From positions 80,529,548 to 80,593,547 of the forward strand of contig CM056726.1 of the NCBI GenBank assembly GCA_029844215.1: 64,000 nt of DNA, written 5' to 3'. The DNA comes from Przewalskia tangutica. Taxonomy: Eukaryota > Streptophyta > Magnoliopsida > Solanales > Solanaceae. Below are positions 1 through 11,764 of the stretch, piece by piece (position 1 is the stretch's first letter; the number at the start of each line of letters is the position of its first letter). The notes beneath the pieces are model-generated. The model was given only the letters and a program-made list of their open reading frames with translations. It ran no database searches and was not told the DNA's origin. Position numbers and translations under genes: made by a program.

Positions 1-2096
1 TTCTGCGAGTAGCATGTTCTACTTGAAGGGTGGACAAGGCTAGCCGGGTTATAGCGGTGGAGCGTTTTGCTAATAGTCGATAATCATCGCGAGGTATGTG
101 ATTCTTCCTATCCTCTTGAGCATGATATTTTTAAAAGAATATATATAGTAGGGTAGACGTATGTGTGTTAACTGAACGTAGTTTTACGGCAATGTCTTTT
201 GACTTAAGCCTGAATAATAAGAATCTCGAAGTATTTCAAAAGAATTAAGAAACCTTTTTGAAAGAAGAGTAATACTTGGTTTTAAAAGCTTAAGAGTTAT
301 ACTATCTTTATGGGAAGTTAGGTATAACGGCTTAAGAAAGATAAAAAGAATGGTTTACTGATTTTAGAAGTTAAGAGACTTGATCTTAAAAGATAAGAGA
401 TTTGACTTAATTAATTTAATATGAATTTTGTTAAAAAGTGTGAAACCTCATTCGTGAGTAATGAGTACTTGGTTTTTAAAGGGAATAATGTTTTACTAAT
501 TTCGGGAATTAGAATAAGTATCGAACAAACCACTGCAGCGCTAATAAAGGGAAATGTATTGACTAATCAAGTATTATTAAAACCAGTAGAAACCTCCATC
601 TGCATAGAAGCTAAGATAAGACAAAATGATATTACATTTCCTAGATCATGGCTGCTTAAATCAGATTGTTATAAACAAGAATAACCTACTCACACATAAG
701 GCATATGTTTCTCAAATTGTTTTAAAAGAGAATTATATCATTAAGTGATTAAAACTATGAACTACGAAACCTTTTGAAAATGAGAAACTTGAGCATTTGA
801 AATTAGGCAAACTTGAACGTTTGGAAAATAATGTTGTTACTTGATTTTACAAAGGGAAGTGTTTTGGTTTACTTAAAAAGATAGTCACTCATTTTTTTAT
901 ACTACGGGTATTGTGTGACTTTTTGTGAAAGAAGCGGATCTTTTAAAGAGTTAATGTATGAAGTACTTTGGGGATAAAAACCCGAACTTGTTAACATAAA
1001 GTAGAAAGTACCTTGTGTGAATAACTTGATTGTGTTGGTTTGTGATAGCCTTGTAATACTTTCTTGTTGATTTGATAAGTAAACATGTTAGGATGCTCGG
1101 GTGTTAGTATTTTGTGATGTTTGTGTAAAGGGGTTTCCCTTGTTGTGCTTATGTTGTTAAACGGTAAGCCCGTTGTACTGTTACTATATCACCTACCCCC
1201 TTGACTTGTTATCACAGGGCTTGCCACCCTTGATGCGGTCTATACGGCTATGCACGATCGGTGCGACTATGCGGAGTGCGGGAGTTCGAGGATTTATCAT
1301 TCGGTGTTTTATCCGTCACGGGGATGCCACTATGCGATGCAATGTGACTATGCGGTCTATGAGACTATGCGGACTGCGGGAATCGAGGAGAATGCAGGGG
1401 TTAGCTACCCCGTCACGAGAATACCTCATGCGAATGCGTAGTGTGTGACCTATGCGGACTGCGGGAAGTCCAGGATTAGGCACGCATAATGATACTATGG
1501 GCGATTGGCCTTGCTTCGATCATTCGCGGCCTAGAAAAGACCAGTTACATTATATCTATTTTGCTCTTGTTTATGTTGTGGCACTATGTGCAGTTGAACT
1601 GGTTGTATTTGCAAATGGTTTTAAATACTTTGATTTTACTTCAGTACTTTTCAGTTTCACATACTTGGTACCTGTTGTACTGACCTCCTTCGGGGGGCTG
1701 CGTTCATGCCGCAGGTAGAGGTACACCAGTTGTTGATCCTCGCTCATAGGGTCACAGTTCAGCGTTTGGGAAGCTCCGTTTCTCCGGAGGCTTATCAGTG
1801 GTATAGTCCCCTGTCGTTGTAGGTACTTACATTCAGGGGTATGGCGGGGCCCTGTCCCGCCATTGTTGTCATATCATTCTTAGAGGTCTGTAGCACTGTT
1901 GTGGGCAGAGTTGTAAATAGGGATGTAACTGTTCTAGTTGTTATATATATGCCGAAAGACAAGTTTTCTCAGATGAACTGTTTCATATTTCATATTATGT
2001 CATGTCTTGTTTTATATTCCGCTGATTACTCTGATGTATGTCTACTTGGGTGCCCGGGTAAGGCACCAGTCACGGGCCCGGGTTCGGGTCGTGACA
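1..2096 (+). repeat. LTR fragment, plus strand (3' part, cut by window start)
   Basis: The sequence ends in GGGTCGTGACA, the 3' terminus shared by every first-family LTR here. It holds the same ordered blocks as the others: the CTTAAG module, the GTTATA/TATAAC hairpin near 296-330, the long-class block at about 360-1045, an ATGCGG-rich array at about 1217-1460, and the GGGTGCCCGGGTAAGGCACC end block. No primer-binding site follows; instead minus-strand LTR sequence resumes at 2097. It is therefore a solo LTR or the 3' LTR of an element inserted in the neighbouring LTR. The left end and its target duplication lie outside the window. Short reading frames inside are noncoding. Confidence 0.85.
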
Positions 2097-3969
2097 GTAT
2101 TCCCCGCATCGAGGGTAGCTACTCCTCGGCATCGTCCTGGACTCGTAGTCCGCATGGCCACATAGACCGCACACTAACCTGGAACTCTCGTAGCTCCGCA
2201 TAGGTCCCGTGGACCCGCATGAGGTATTCTCGAATCATAGTCACACATTGCACGAGGTGTACCTCGCGTGAGGTAGCTTAACCCGTATATCATGTCAAGA
2301 GGTGAGTGATATAATACTAACATAACGACTTATCGTTAAACAACATAAGCACAACAAGGGAAACCCCCTTACACAACCATCACAAGACACTAACACACGT
2401 AGCATCCTAACATGTTTACTTATCAAATCAACAAGAAAGTATTACAAGGCTATCACAAACCAAAATAGTCAAGTTATTCACACAAGGTACTTTCTATTTT
2501 ATGCCAACAAGTTCGGGTTTTTATCCCCAAAGTACTTCATACATTATCTCTTTAAAAAGATCATGTTTCTTTCACAAGAGTCACACGATACCCGTAGTAT
2601 TAAAAAATAGAGTGACTATCTTTTTAAGTAAACCAAAACAATTTCCCTTTTTAAAGACTAGTAACAACCTTCTTTTCCAAAAGTTCAAGTTTGCCTAAGT
2701 TCAATTACTCGAGTCTCTTATTTTCGAAAGGTTTCGTAGTTCATAGTCTTAATCACTTAATAATATAATTCACGTTTAAAACAATTTGAGAAACATATGC
2801 CTTATGTGTGAGTAGGTTATTCTTGTTCATAACAATCTTATTAAAGCAGCCATGATCTAGGAAATGTAATATCATTTTAGGTTTCTACTGGTTTTAATAA
2901 TACTTAATTAGTCAATACATTTCCCTTTATTAGCGCTGCAGTGGTTTGTTCGATACTTATTCTCATTTCCGAAATCAATACAAGGCGTTCATAAACAATT
3001 AAGTAGACCGTTCCTTTTATCTCTCTTAAGTCGTTATACCTAACTTCCCATAAAGCTAGTATAACTCTTAAGCTTTTAAAACCAAGTATTACTCTTCTTT
3101 CAAAAACGATTCTTAATTCTTTTGAAATACTTCAAGATTCTTATTATTTAGACTCAAGTCAAAAGACATCGCAGTAAAACCACGTCAGTTAATACACGTA
3201 CGTCTACCGTACTATATATATATTCTTTTAAAATATCATGCTGAAGAGGATAGGAAGAATCACATACCTCGCGACGATTATCGACAAATAGCAAAACGCT
3301 CCACCGCTAAAACCCGACTAGCCTTGTCCACCTTTCAAGTAGAACATGCTACTCGCAGAACTTTAAACCTATAAAGGCCATATACATCTTTCAACGTCTA
3401 GACTACTCTGTAGAATATTCTAAGCAGAGGGTTCTCTATTCTACGGAAAATCGGGCGACTTCCCTGCAGTTAAACTACAAGTCTCATAAATCTGATCCTA
3501 TGTAAGTACAGTTCAATCTTCTTCTTTAATATTCTTCTGATGTGATTTCAGTTCAATTCTCTTCTTTAATATCCTTCTATATATCTTATACTCACTTCTA
3601 TACTACTACAGTATGTAATTTCCAATTACAATAGAAGGACAAGAGTATTTACCTCGATAAGCCCAAAATTATCCAAGATTTAATGTCGATCCTGAGCAAT
3701 GTTTAGCTCCTACTCTGGGCGCTCCAACCCACTCCAAACAACCTTTAGAAGTTCCCAAACCACTTCTACTAATATTTCAACCAACTATGAAGTTTTTCCT
3801 TAAGGTTTCGTTTTTTGACTGAAGGGAAGTATAATAGTATTTTTGGGCTTTTAGTATAGGGGTAACCTTGGAATACTACAAGGTATTTGGGCCAAGGTAT
3901 TTTGGAATAGTAACAATACTTGGAGAATACTTTTCTACCAAGGGGGTGTTTCACGAGAACAACTCAAGA

Positions 3970-4119
3970 GGGGGGGGGGGGGGGGGGCTTTTTTCGGCCA
4001 AGGCTTCACAAAGGGGGAGGGGGTGCTCTTGGACGAGAGCCTTTCAAAGGGGGAGATGGATTTCAAGACTTGGAAAATGTTTGTGGATGAAGAAGTCTTC
4101 AACTAAGGGGGGGGGGGGG
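3970..4119. repeat. G-homopolymer tracts in LTR leader
   Basis: There are 18 consecutive G at 3970-3987 and 13 at 4107-4119 on the plus strand, that is C runs on the element's coding strand. The second run touches the TATA box at 4120-4127. Equivalent sites in other LTR copies have 3-9 bases, so length is highly variable. Confidence 0.9.
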
Positions 4120-4127
4120 TATTTATA
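4120..4127 (-). promoter_or_regulatory. LTR TATA box
   Basis: TATAAATA on the minus strand, followed by a C run, at the same relative place as in every other first-family LTR. It is the likely core promoter of the element transcript. Confidence 0.65.
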
Positions 4128-4523
4128 GGCCAATCAATGGCCAAGATTAAGGCAAGTGGAGGGCAAGTGGAGGGTGGGGATTTGGGCAAGTGTACCTTAT
4201 CCATCTACTACACAAATATCACAAAAAATATCCTACCTAATCCTTGACCAATAACGTGCACCCAATCGTCCCCTTTACCGCCCACTTGAGGGTGACACTT
4301 GTCGCCCTCTCGTTGGTCCAAAATATTTCATCTCTCGGAAAAATCCGCAAAAATAATAAATGTCGCAACCGTAATTTTCCCTTCGCAAGGTTCGGAAAAC
4401 GTTTCGTCGGAAAACAATTATTTTCGTTAGTTGTGCACAAATTTTTCGTCCCTTGCCTAACTTAAGGCTTAAACTTTGTACGTACGCCCTCACGTACATA
4501 CTCTGGAAATACGGGGTATAACA

Positions 4524-4536
4524 TTCTCCCCTCCTT
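4524..4536 (-). other. Polypurine tract (PPT)
   Basis: AAGGAGGGGAGAA on the minus strand, directly next to the LTR boundary. It is the expected plus-strand DNA primer of an LTR retrotransposon. Confidence 0.85.
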
Positions 4537-4539
4537 AGA

Positions 4540-4558
4540 AACATTCGTCCCGAATGTT
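4540..4558 (-). other. Hairpin next to the PPT
   Basis: Inverted repeat AACATTCG/CGAATGTT with a 3-base loop, immediately internal to the PPT. It is conserved at 9380-9398, 24853-24871, 34839-34857 and 52362-52380. Confidence 0.75.
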
Positions 4559-4852
4559 CCTTCTCAAGACAGATAACGATAAAGTTCCTCTTAACTTAAA
4601 CAAGTTGCCAATGCCACACCTGGCCACAAAATAACACACACGTAATTACTTAACCCAAGTCCACGAGGAATCACCTCTAGCCTCACAAAAGCTCCCACCC
4701 AAGGTATAAAAGATATTCCCTTCGCACCCTTACTTCACAAAAGTAATGGTCACTCCCATTTTTTTTAACACATGCTCGCTTCTTCTCTTACTCGTCGTAC
4801 CCTCCTTGTACACTCGAACTCTTTCTCATAACTTACCACATTTCTGTTATTG

Positions 4853-5420
4853 CTCCAGTTTCCAAAATCTCTGGGTTACTATCTCCAACTTGGTCATCAT
4901 AACTGGGAACACTCTGGATGGATCTCCGATACTTTTCCGAACATGGCAACATGAAAGACCGGACGTACTGCCTCCCAAGTCGGACGGCAGTGCTAACTTA
5001 TAGGCAACCTGGCCTATTCTACAAACAATCTGAAAATGCCCAAAAGTACTTTGGGCTAAGTTTTCCCTGTTTTCCAAAATTCTTCACACCCTCTCCGAGG
5101 TGGTACCTTCAAGAAGACCCACCGTCAACCTGAACTCCAAGTGTCGACGCCGATTATCCGCATGACTTCTGTTGACTCTGTGCTGCCAATAACCTCTCCT
5201 GGATAATCTTCACCCTATCCACATCCTGCTGAAACAAGTATGAACCAACTATCTGAATCTTGCCAACATCGAACCAATTCGACCGGCAATCTACACTTCC
5301 GCCCATACGAGGCTTCATAAGGCGACATCCGATTACTGAAATGGTAGCTATAAAACACTCCCTCAACAGGAGGCAACAATCCTCACAGCTACCCCTGAAA
5401 TCCAAACACCGGCGGCGGCG
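4853..5420 (-). pseudogene. Integrase C-terminal remnant (pol)
   Basis: Two minus-strand frames carry integrase remains. Around 5154-5405 the end of the catalytic core is recognisable (WFDVGKIQIVG; VKIIQERLLAAQSQQKS). Around 4860-5077 the GPY/F-type module is visible (FQIVCRIGQVAYKLALPSDL; IGDPSRVFPV). Frames are broken, and the DDE catalytic residues, zinc finger and chromodomain-like tail are missing. In an intact element this protein would insert the cDNA into chromosomes. Here only a non-functional stub remains between the linker and the 3' end. Homology to the 51700-52100 copy is clear by eye. Confidence 0.75.
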
Positions 5421-5439
5421 AATGCGGTCGAGACTTACC

Positions 5440-6221
5440 TGAGTTCCTAACCCTGCCTGGTAAAACTTCCAGAAAAAGAAATAGTCGTAACCTGGGCTCC
5501 ACTGCCTTTCATAAGGTGAAAGTAGGCACCTCGTGCAGCCTTACAACCTTACCGATATAACATCTCGCATAACCCTCTGCCGAGTAAACGGTCCTGACTG
5601 AAAGACAAGATGGGTGACCTCGTGGCGACTCATGGGTCGAACGCATCCACGAACTCGTCTGTTGGTTAACTAAACTTGGGTCTATCACCTCGCGACCCAC
5701 CACCTGGCGGGACCTCGAATTGACCCCATGGCCGGGTGCGGGTTGACCCGCGACATGGCCTCAACCCGACCCACTTTGCGTCAAGCTCTTGTTCCCCGAA
5801 CCGGAACAATCTCACCACCGAGTCATGAAAACCTAGCGGTCTTCTTAGTTCAACTACCCTCCTTCATTTCACACTACTCAGGGATTTATCACACAATTAT
5901 ATCTCACGTACTATGCACTCGATAAGGGTCAAACATAAAAATAAATCCTTTACTCAAGATGGCCTCGCCTCTAAGGTTTCCACGTATAAAACTCTAAGGC
6001 TCACACTTTCCCTATCCCCAATCTTACCCTTTTAACTAACCATGATTTATAATCACAACTAACACAATGCTATCTGAATATAACACTTAAGATATACTCA
6101 TCTTTTCACACATACTAATCTCTAGAGGGTTAAGGATATACCTGTATCTCTTCTTGCTCCTTTGTCGTTCTAATCAATCACCTTACGATGGGCGCATAGC
6201 TAGGAATGTGATGAACTAGCT
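5440..6221 (-). other. Linker region of non-autonomous element (no recognised coding domain)
   Basis: This noncoding internal segment joins the integrase stub to the last bases of gag. The same segment occurs at 9940-10695, 24070-24640 and about 46090-46579, always containing a short motif with GTTCGTGGATGCGTTCGAC-like sequence, a GGGTCGACCCGC-like palindrome, and a terminal block ending AACCCTCTAGAG. No retroviral domain is visible. A splice-donor-like CAGGTAAGT occurs on the minus strand at 5433-5441. Confidence 0.6.
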
Positions 6222-8043
6222 CGTCACGACCGAACGGGCGTGGTCGTGCCTTACCGGGCACCCGAGGATACAACATCGAGTAATCGCGGAATATAAGCGA
6301 TGCATGAAACAATGTAAAGAAGACACATGTTTATCTGGAGAAAAGTTGCCCTTCGGCATATATATATAAATACCCAAAATAAACAGTTACATCCCAACTT
6401 TACAACAGGACTACAGACCTCTAAGAGTTTAAAACAACAATGGCGGGACAGGGCCTCGCCATACCTCTGAATGCAAATACCTACAACGACAGGGGACCAT
6501 ACCAAAATGCTAAGCCTCCGGAGAAACGGAGTTTCTCCAACGCTGAAACGGTGATCCTAAGAACGGGGATCAACAGTAGGAGTACCTCTACCTGCGGCAT
6601 GAACGCAGCCCCCCGAAGGAGGTCAGTACAACAGGTACCAAGTATGTGAAACTGTAAAGTTCTTTAAATGAAATCAAAGTATTTAAAACCATGTAAAAAA
6701 AACAATTAGTTCAATGTGCACAAAGTGCCATATCACAAACAAGAACAATAATAGGTAAGCGTAGCAGTGTCTTTCTGAAGCTGCGAATGATCGAAGCAAG
6801 GCCAATCACCCATAGTATCATTATGCATGCCTAACCACGGACTCGCGATCCGCATAGGTCACACATAGACCCGCGTGAGGTATTCCTCGCGTCGGGGTAG
6901 CTAACCCCGGTACACTTTGGACTCGCGATCCGCATAGTCTCAATAGACCGCATAGTCACACAGACCGCATAGGGCATCCCCCGCATCGGGCTAATACACC
7001 CGGAATGATCAATCCTGGAGCATACCGTTGCTCCGCATAGTCACGCAGACCGCATAGGCCGTATAGACCGCGTCAGGGTGGCAAGCCTCGGTATAATAAG
7101 TCGAGGGTATGTGATATAATAACGATCTGGGCTTAACGTCTAACAACGTAAGCACAACAAGAATAACATCACAAGACACTAACACACGTAGTATCATAAC
7201 ATGGGTACTTATCAAACCAGAGAAAGGTATCACGGGGCGATACCAGTAAAACATAGACAAGCTAACCACACAAGGTACTTTAATGTTTACGTTAACAAAA
7301 CCAAGTTCTATCTCCAAAGTACTACATACATTAATTCTTTAAGAGGTCCATTTGTTTTATAAAGGTCACCCGATACCCGTAGTAATAGAGTGACTAACAT
7401 TTTTAAGTAAACCAGAACACTTTTTATAAATCAAGTAACAACATTTTTTTCTAAACATTCAAGTTTGCCTAATTTTAGATGCTCAAGTTTCTCATTTTCG
7501 AAAGGTTCCGTAGTTCATAGTCTTAATCACTTAATGATATAGTTCTCCTTTAAAAAGATTTGAGAAACATATGCCTTATATGTGAGTAGGTTATTCTTGT
7601 TTATAACAATCTTATTAAAGCAGCCATGATCTAGGAAATATCATTTTGTCTCATCTTAGCTTCTATGCAGATGGAGGTTTCTACTGCTTTTAATAATAAT
7701 TTATTAGTCAATACTTTTCCCTTTATTAACGCTGCAGTGGTTTGTGCGATACTTATTCTGATTTCCGAAATCAGTAAAACATTATTCCTTTTAAAAACCA
7801 AGTACTCATTACTCACGAATGAGGTTTCACACCTTTTAACAAAACTCATATTAATTCAATTAAGTCAAGTCTTTTATCTTTTAAGATTAAGTCTCTTAAC
7901 TTCTAAATCAGTAAACCATTCTTTTTATCTCGCTTAAGACGTTATACCTAACTTCCCATAAAGCTAGTATAACTCTTATGTTTTCAAAACCAAGTATTAC
8001 TCTTCTTTCAAAAAGGTTTCTTAATTCTTTTGAAATACATTCA

Positions 8044-8222
8044 AGGTTCTTATTATTCAGGCTTAAGTCAAAAGACATTGTCGTAAAACTACGTTCTGTT
8101 AACACACGTACGCCTACCGTACCATATATATATTCTTGTAAAATACTTCCAGATTCTTATTATTCAGGCTTAAGTCAAAAGACATTGCCACACGTACGTC
8201 TACCGTACTATATATATATTCC
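8044..8222 (-). repeat. Tandem duplication of the CTTAAG module inside the LTR
   Basis: The segment from TTCTTATTATTCAGGC through the TATATATATATTC run occurs twice in succession, the second copy shortened. The same duplication is present at 13583-13761 in the partner LTR, so it predates this insertion. Confidence 0.8.
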
Positions 8223-8952
8223 TTTAAAATATCATGCTCAATAGTATAGGAAGAATCACATACCTTCTCGACGAAATCCACCTGCCATGTCGAATATGTC
8301 GCGCGCAGAGAATCGACCTATAACAGTCAAATACGTCTATCAACTTCTAGGCATCTTGTATAAAGCTCTAGCGGAGGGTTCGCTATTCTATGGACATTTA
8401 GGCGCACTTCCCTACAGTAAACTATACGATCTCAGTAAATACGATCTATGTAAATGCAGATTCAAATATTCTTCTTTAATACCCTTCTACGGTGATAACA
8501 GTTCATTTCTATTTTGTAATATTCTTCTAAGTATTTAATACTTATTCCTATACTTTTACAGTATGTACATTCTAATTACAAAAGGAGGATAAGGTTTATT
8601 TACCTCGATAAGCCCAATATTATCCAAGTATAAATGTCGATCCTGAGCGAGGTTTAGCTCCTAAATGCACGCTCCGATAGCTCCAAGAACCCTTAGAAGT
8701 TCTACACCATACCTTAAATACTATAAGGGATTTGGGCTAGGGTATTTAGGAATAGTAACTATACTTGGAAGACAACATTTCTACCAAGGGAGGGTGGTGT
8801 TTGGCTAGGGCTTGCTTTAGAGGGGTGGTGGCTCTCGGCCCAAGCCACTAAGGCTAGAGGGGAGGGGTGTTGGACGAAAATACTACAAGAGAGGAGGGAA
8901 TTTCAAGACTTGGAGAATGAGTTGTGGATGAAGAACTCTTCATCTAAAGGGG

Positions 8953-8960
8953 TATTTATA
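8953..8960 (-). promoter_or_regulatory. LTR TATA box
   Basis: TATAAATA followed by CCCC on the minus strand, at the conserved LTR position. Confidence 0.65.
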
Positions 8961-9363
8961 GGTCAAGCAATGGCCAACCAATGGCCAAGATGATGCCAAG
9001 TGCAAGGCAAGTGTAGGGTGAGGATTTAGGCAAGTGTCCATTCTATCTACTACACAAAAATATCCTACCAACTCCTTGACAAAAAGGCCACCCAATCGTC
9101 CCATTTCCGCCCAACGTCCCCAATGAGAGGGTGACAAGTGTCGCCCTCTCGTTGGTCCAAAATGTTTCGTCTCTCGGAAAAATCCACAAAAATTAGAAAT
9201 GACATAGCCGTAATTTACCCTACCCGAGTTGTGTAAAACGTTTTGTCGAAAACGACTCTAATCGGGTGTTGTGCACTAAAATCAGGCGTCCAAGCCAACT
9301 TTAAAGTTCAAACTTTTCTACGTACGTCCCCACGTACATACTCTGGAAATACGGGGTATAACA

Positions 9364-9376
9364 TTCTCCCCTCCTT
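9364..9376 (-). other. Polypurine tract (PPT) with adjacent hairpin
   Basis: AAGGAGGGGAGAA on the minus strand abuts the 3' LTR. The AACATTCG/CGAATGTT hairpin follows at 9380-9398. Confidence 0.85.
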
Positions 9377-9680
9377 AGAAACATTCGTCCCGAATGTTCC
9401 TTCTAAGTCTCAAAACAACCATGCGCCAGTATAGTCTTCACTACTATACTTACGAGAACAATCCTGCCACACCGGCCTGAACACTGTGCAAATACTTACA
9501 TCCAAGTCCACGAGTCACCTCTAACACCACAAAAGCTCCCACGGGTCTAAAGATACACCGCCGCTACTCTTTACAAAGCGAAATGATCACATCTATGTCC
9601 TTACACATGCTCGCTTCTTCCCTTACTCGTACCGCTTCTCGCACTCGAACTCTTTCTCATAACTTACCATATTTACATCG
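9377..9680 (-). other. 3' noncoding region of the inner element
   Basis: This sequence lies between the PPT and the integrase stub and resembles 4560-4850 and 45700-46080. No coding frame or domain is seen. Confidence 0.5.
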
Positions 9681-9935
9681 CTTCCGTGACTCTGAGCTGC
9701 CAATAACCTCTTCTGGATAAACGTCACCCTATCCACGCCCTGCTGAACAAGTATGAACCAACTATCTGAACCTTGCTTACATCGAATCAATCGACCGGCA
9801 ATCTTACACTAGCGCTTATAAAAAGGCTTCATACGACGACATCCAAATACTGAAACGGTAGCTATAATAATACATACTCCACAAGAGGCGAATAGTCCTT
9901 ACTACCCACGAAATCAAACAACGGCCCGAGGGTGA
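9680..9935 (-). pseudogene. Integrase core remnant (pol)
   Basis: Minus-strand DNA matching the end of the integrase core seen at 51570-51790, here without an open frame. The GPY/F module and the C-terminal tail retained in the outer element are deleted in this copy. It is non-functional. Confidence 0.6.
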
Positions 9936-9939
9936 ATGC

Positions 9940-10695
9940 GACACTGAGACTCACCTGAGTTCCTAACCTTGCCTGGTAAAACCTTCAGAAAACAAACAGC
10001 CGTAACTTGGGCTCCACTGTCTGTCATAAGGTGAAGGTAGGCACCTCGTGCAGCCTTACAACCTTCCTGAAATAATCATCTCGCAACTTACTACCGAGTA
10101 CACGGTTTGATTACAAGATAAGACGGGCTGACCTCATCGGCCCGACTACTGGTCGAACGCATCCACGAACTCGTACGATGGTTAACTAAACCTGGGCCTA
10201 ACACCCTCGTGACCCTAACACAAAGCGGGACCACCACAAACTGACCCCACCACCATACAGGCCGCGGGTCGACCCGCAACATGGCCTCAACCCGACCCGG
10301 CAACGCGCAAAACACTAGCTCCCCGATCCGGAACAATTTCACTAATCACGTTACGAAAACCTAGCGGTCTTCTTAGCTCAACTACCCTCTTTCATAACAC
10401 ACTACTCAGGGACTTATCCCACAAATATATCTCACGTAAACTATGCACTTCGATAAGGGTCAAACATGAAATAATTCTTTTACCAAAGATGGCCTCGCCT
10501 CTAAGGTCTCTACGTATAATATTCTAAGCCTCACACTTTTTCTATCCCCCAATCTTTCCCGGTTAACTAACCATAATTTCTAATCACAATTATCACAATG
10601 CTAACCGAAAATAATACTTAAGATATTCACATCTTACTATACATACAAAACTCTAGAGGGTTAAGGATATACCTGTATCTACGCTGCACTTCCCC
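9940..10695 (-). other. Linker region of the inner element
   Basis: Homologous to 5440-6180 and 24070-24640. A short minus-strand frame at 10091-10342 is not conserved in the sister copies, so I treat the region as noncoding. A splice-donor-like CAGGTGAGT lies at 9949-9957. Confidence 0.6.
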
Positions 10696-10699
10696 TAGG

Positions 10700-11582
10700 T
10701 CGTTCTAATCAATCCATACTGTTGGTAGCCGTGGGAAGGTGATGAAATAGCCACGATCCGAATTTGAGTCTCCACATCCGCACCACCTTTGGTCGGACAA
10801 TTTCTCAAAATGGCCTGCTGCCGCAAGCATAACAAGTCGAAGAAGCCACGACACTCCCAAATGACATCGACCCTGATGGCCACAGAGGTGGGGTGGCCTC
10901 TTCGCTAACACCCTTCCTCCGAACCACCGAATCCATAGCGAATCCGTAGGTGAGTCCTCCTTCTTGCACATTCTTTCGCCACATGGCCCTGACGGCCGCA
11001 AGTAAAACAAGCACCCGATAAAAAGCGACATTCCCGGGATGGCGCTGCCATCTGTGAACAACGAGGAAAAAGCGAACCTGTGGAGGACACTTTGCAGCGG
11101 GCGCATGTCTGTCTGGCTTGAGGCGGTTCGCCTCGAAGTTACCAAATGATCACGCCAATCGGGCCCTCTTACGCTGTTCTTGGTTGTCTGCCGATCTCTA
11201 CATCTCGACTGCTGCATAAGCTGAACGCAAGCCCAACTCATTTCTGGTCAAGAGCTAATTCTTCACAACCCTTTTTAGATAATCATCAATATCCTTGATA
11301 TATCGGTACATAAAATACTCTCTGGTTGCCAAATCCGCTTGCTAATGTGGTAGTCTCCTTCCAATCCATATTTTTACGCTCAGTCGTGGGCGAAGGTCCG
11401 GATGTCATGGCGCGATGGAGGCTAGCTGCATTGTGCCAAACTCTGCTGCTGTGGCGGCGTCTCGAGAACTCCCGCGTGAAGCATCACCAGTGATGATTGG
11501 GCTGTGCCCTTCTAACTCTCTGCTACTCGCGGCTCCGCCGGCGCCTTGCCGCCACGGGCGAGTTGCACTGGCGTGGAGGCAT
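10700..11582 (-). pseudogene. gag: Gag pseudogene with CCHC zinc knuckles
   Basis: The minus-strand ATG at 11582 (M-P-P-R context) sits about 200 bases inside the 5' LTR, as in the other elements. Around 10965-11015 a clean zinc knuckle is readable (ACFTCGRQGHVAKEC, C-X2-C-X4-H-X4-C). A second, degraded one follows about 150 bases on (CYACG...), its His-Cys half displaced by a frameshift. The middle of a normal gag is missing: the coding stretch is about 0.9 kb against more than 1.1 kb in element B. Gag would form the capsid-like particle and bind RNA. This copy has several frameshifts and stops. Confidence 0.7.
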
Positions 11583-11764
11583 AGCGGTAAAGGAAAGGAA
11601 TACGTTAGAGGGTCAACTTATAACACGACTCTAAAGCACGATCTCGAGTGAGAAGAATGAAACCAATCAAAATATCCTATAGCCTCACGATTATTGGTGT
11701 GGTGCCAACACACCGATAATCAAGACTACTAGATCGATGCCTAGACACTTTCCGAGGATTAATC

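Larger units (their letters stand above)
2097..4523 (-). repeat. 3' LTR of the outer element (left part displaced by insertion)
   Basis: Read on the minus strand it starts TGTTATACCCCG at 4523 and continues to 2097, where the plus-strand LTR interrupts it inside the ATGCGG array. The PPT follows its right end directly, which defines it as the 3' LTR. G runs of 18 (3970-3987) and 13 (4107-4119) lie downstream of and at the TATA box. Confidence 0.85.
6222..9363 (-). repeat. 3' LTR of the inner element
   Basis: The right end is CGGGGTATAACA followed by the PPT. The left end is GTCACGACCG with the terminal T changed to C. It contains the ATGCGG-type array (6840-7085), the long-class block (about 7230-7925), a ~107 bp tandem duplication (8044-8222) and a TATA box (8953-8960). 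Confidence 0.9.

Noticed and set aside
421..684. Possible small protein gene; very similar frames recur at 7631-7849 and 13170-13388
   Set aside because: The frame lies in the long-class LTR block and recurs only because the LTR recurs. No start context, domain or downstream continuity is seen, and it is broken in other LTR copies (for example 21100-21300, 46620-46810).
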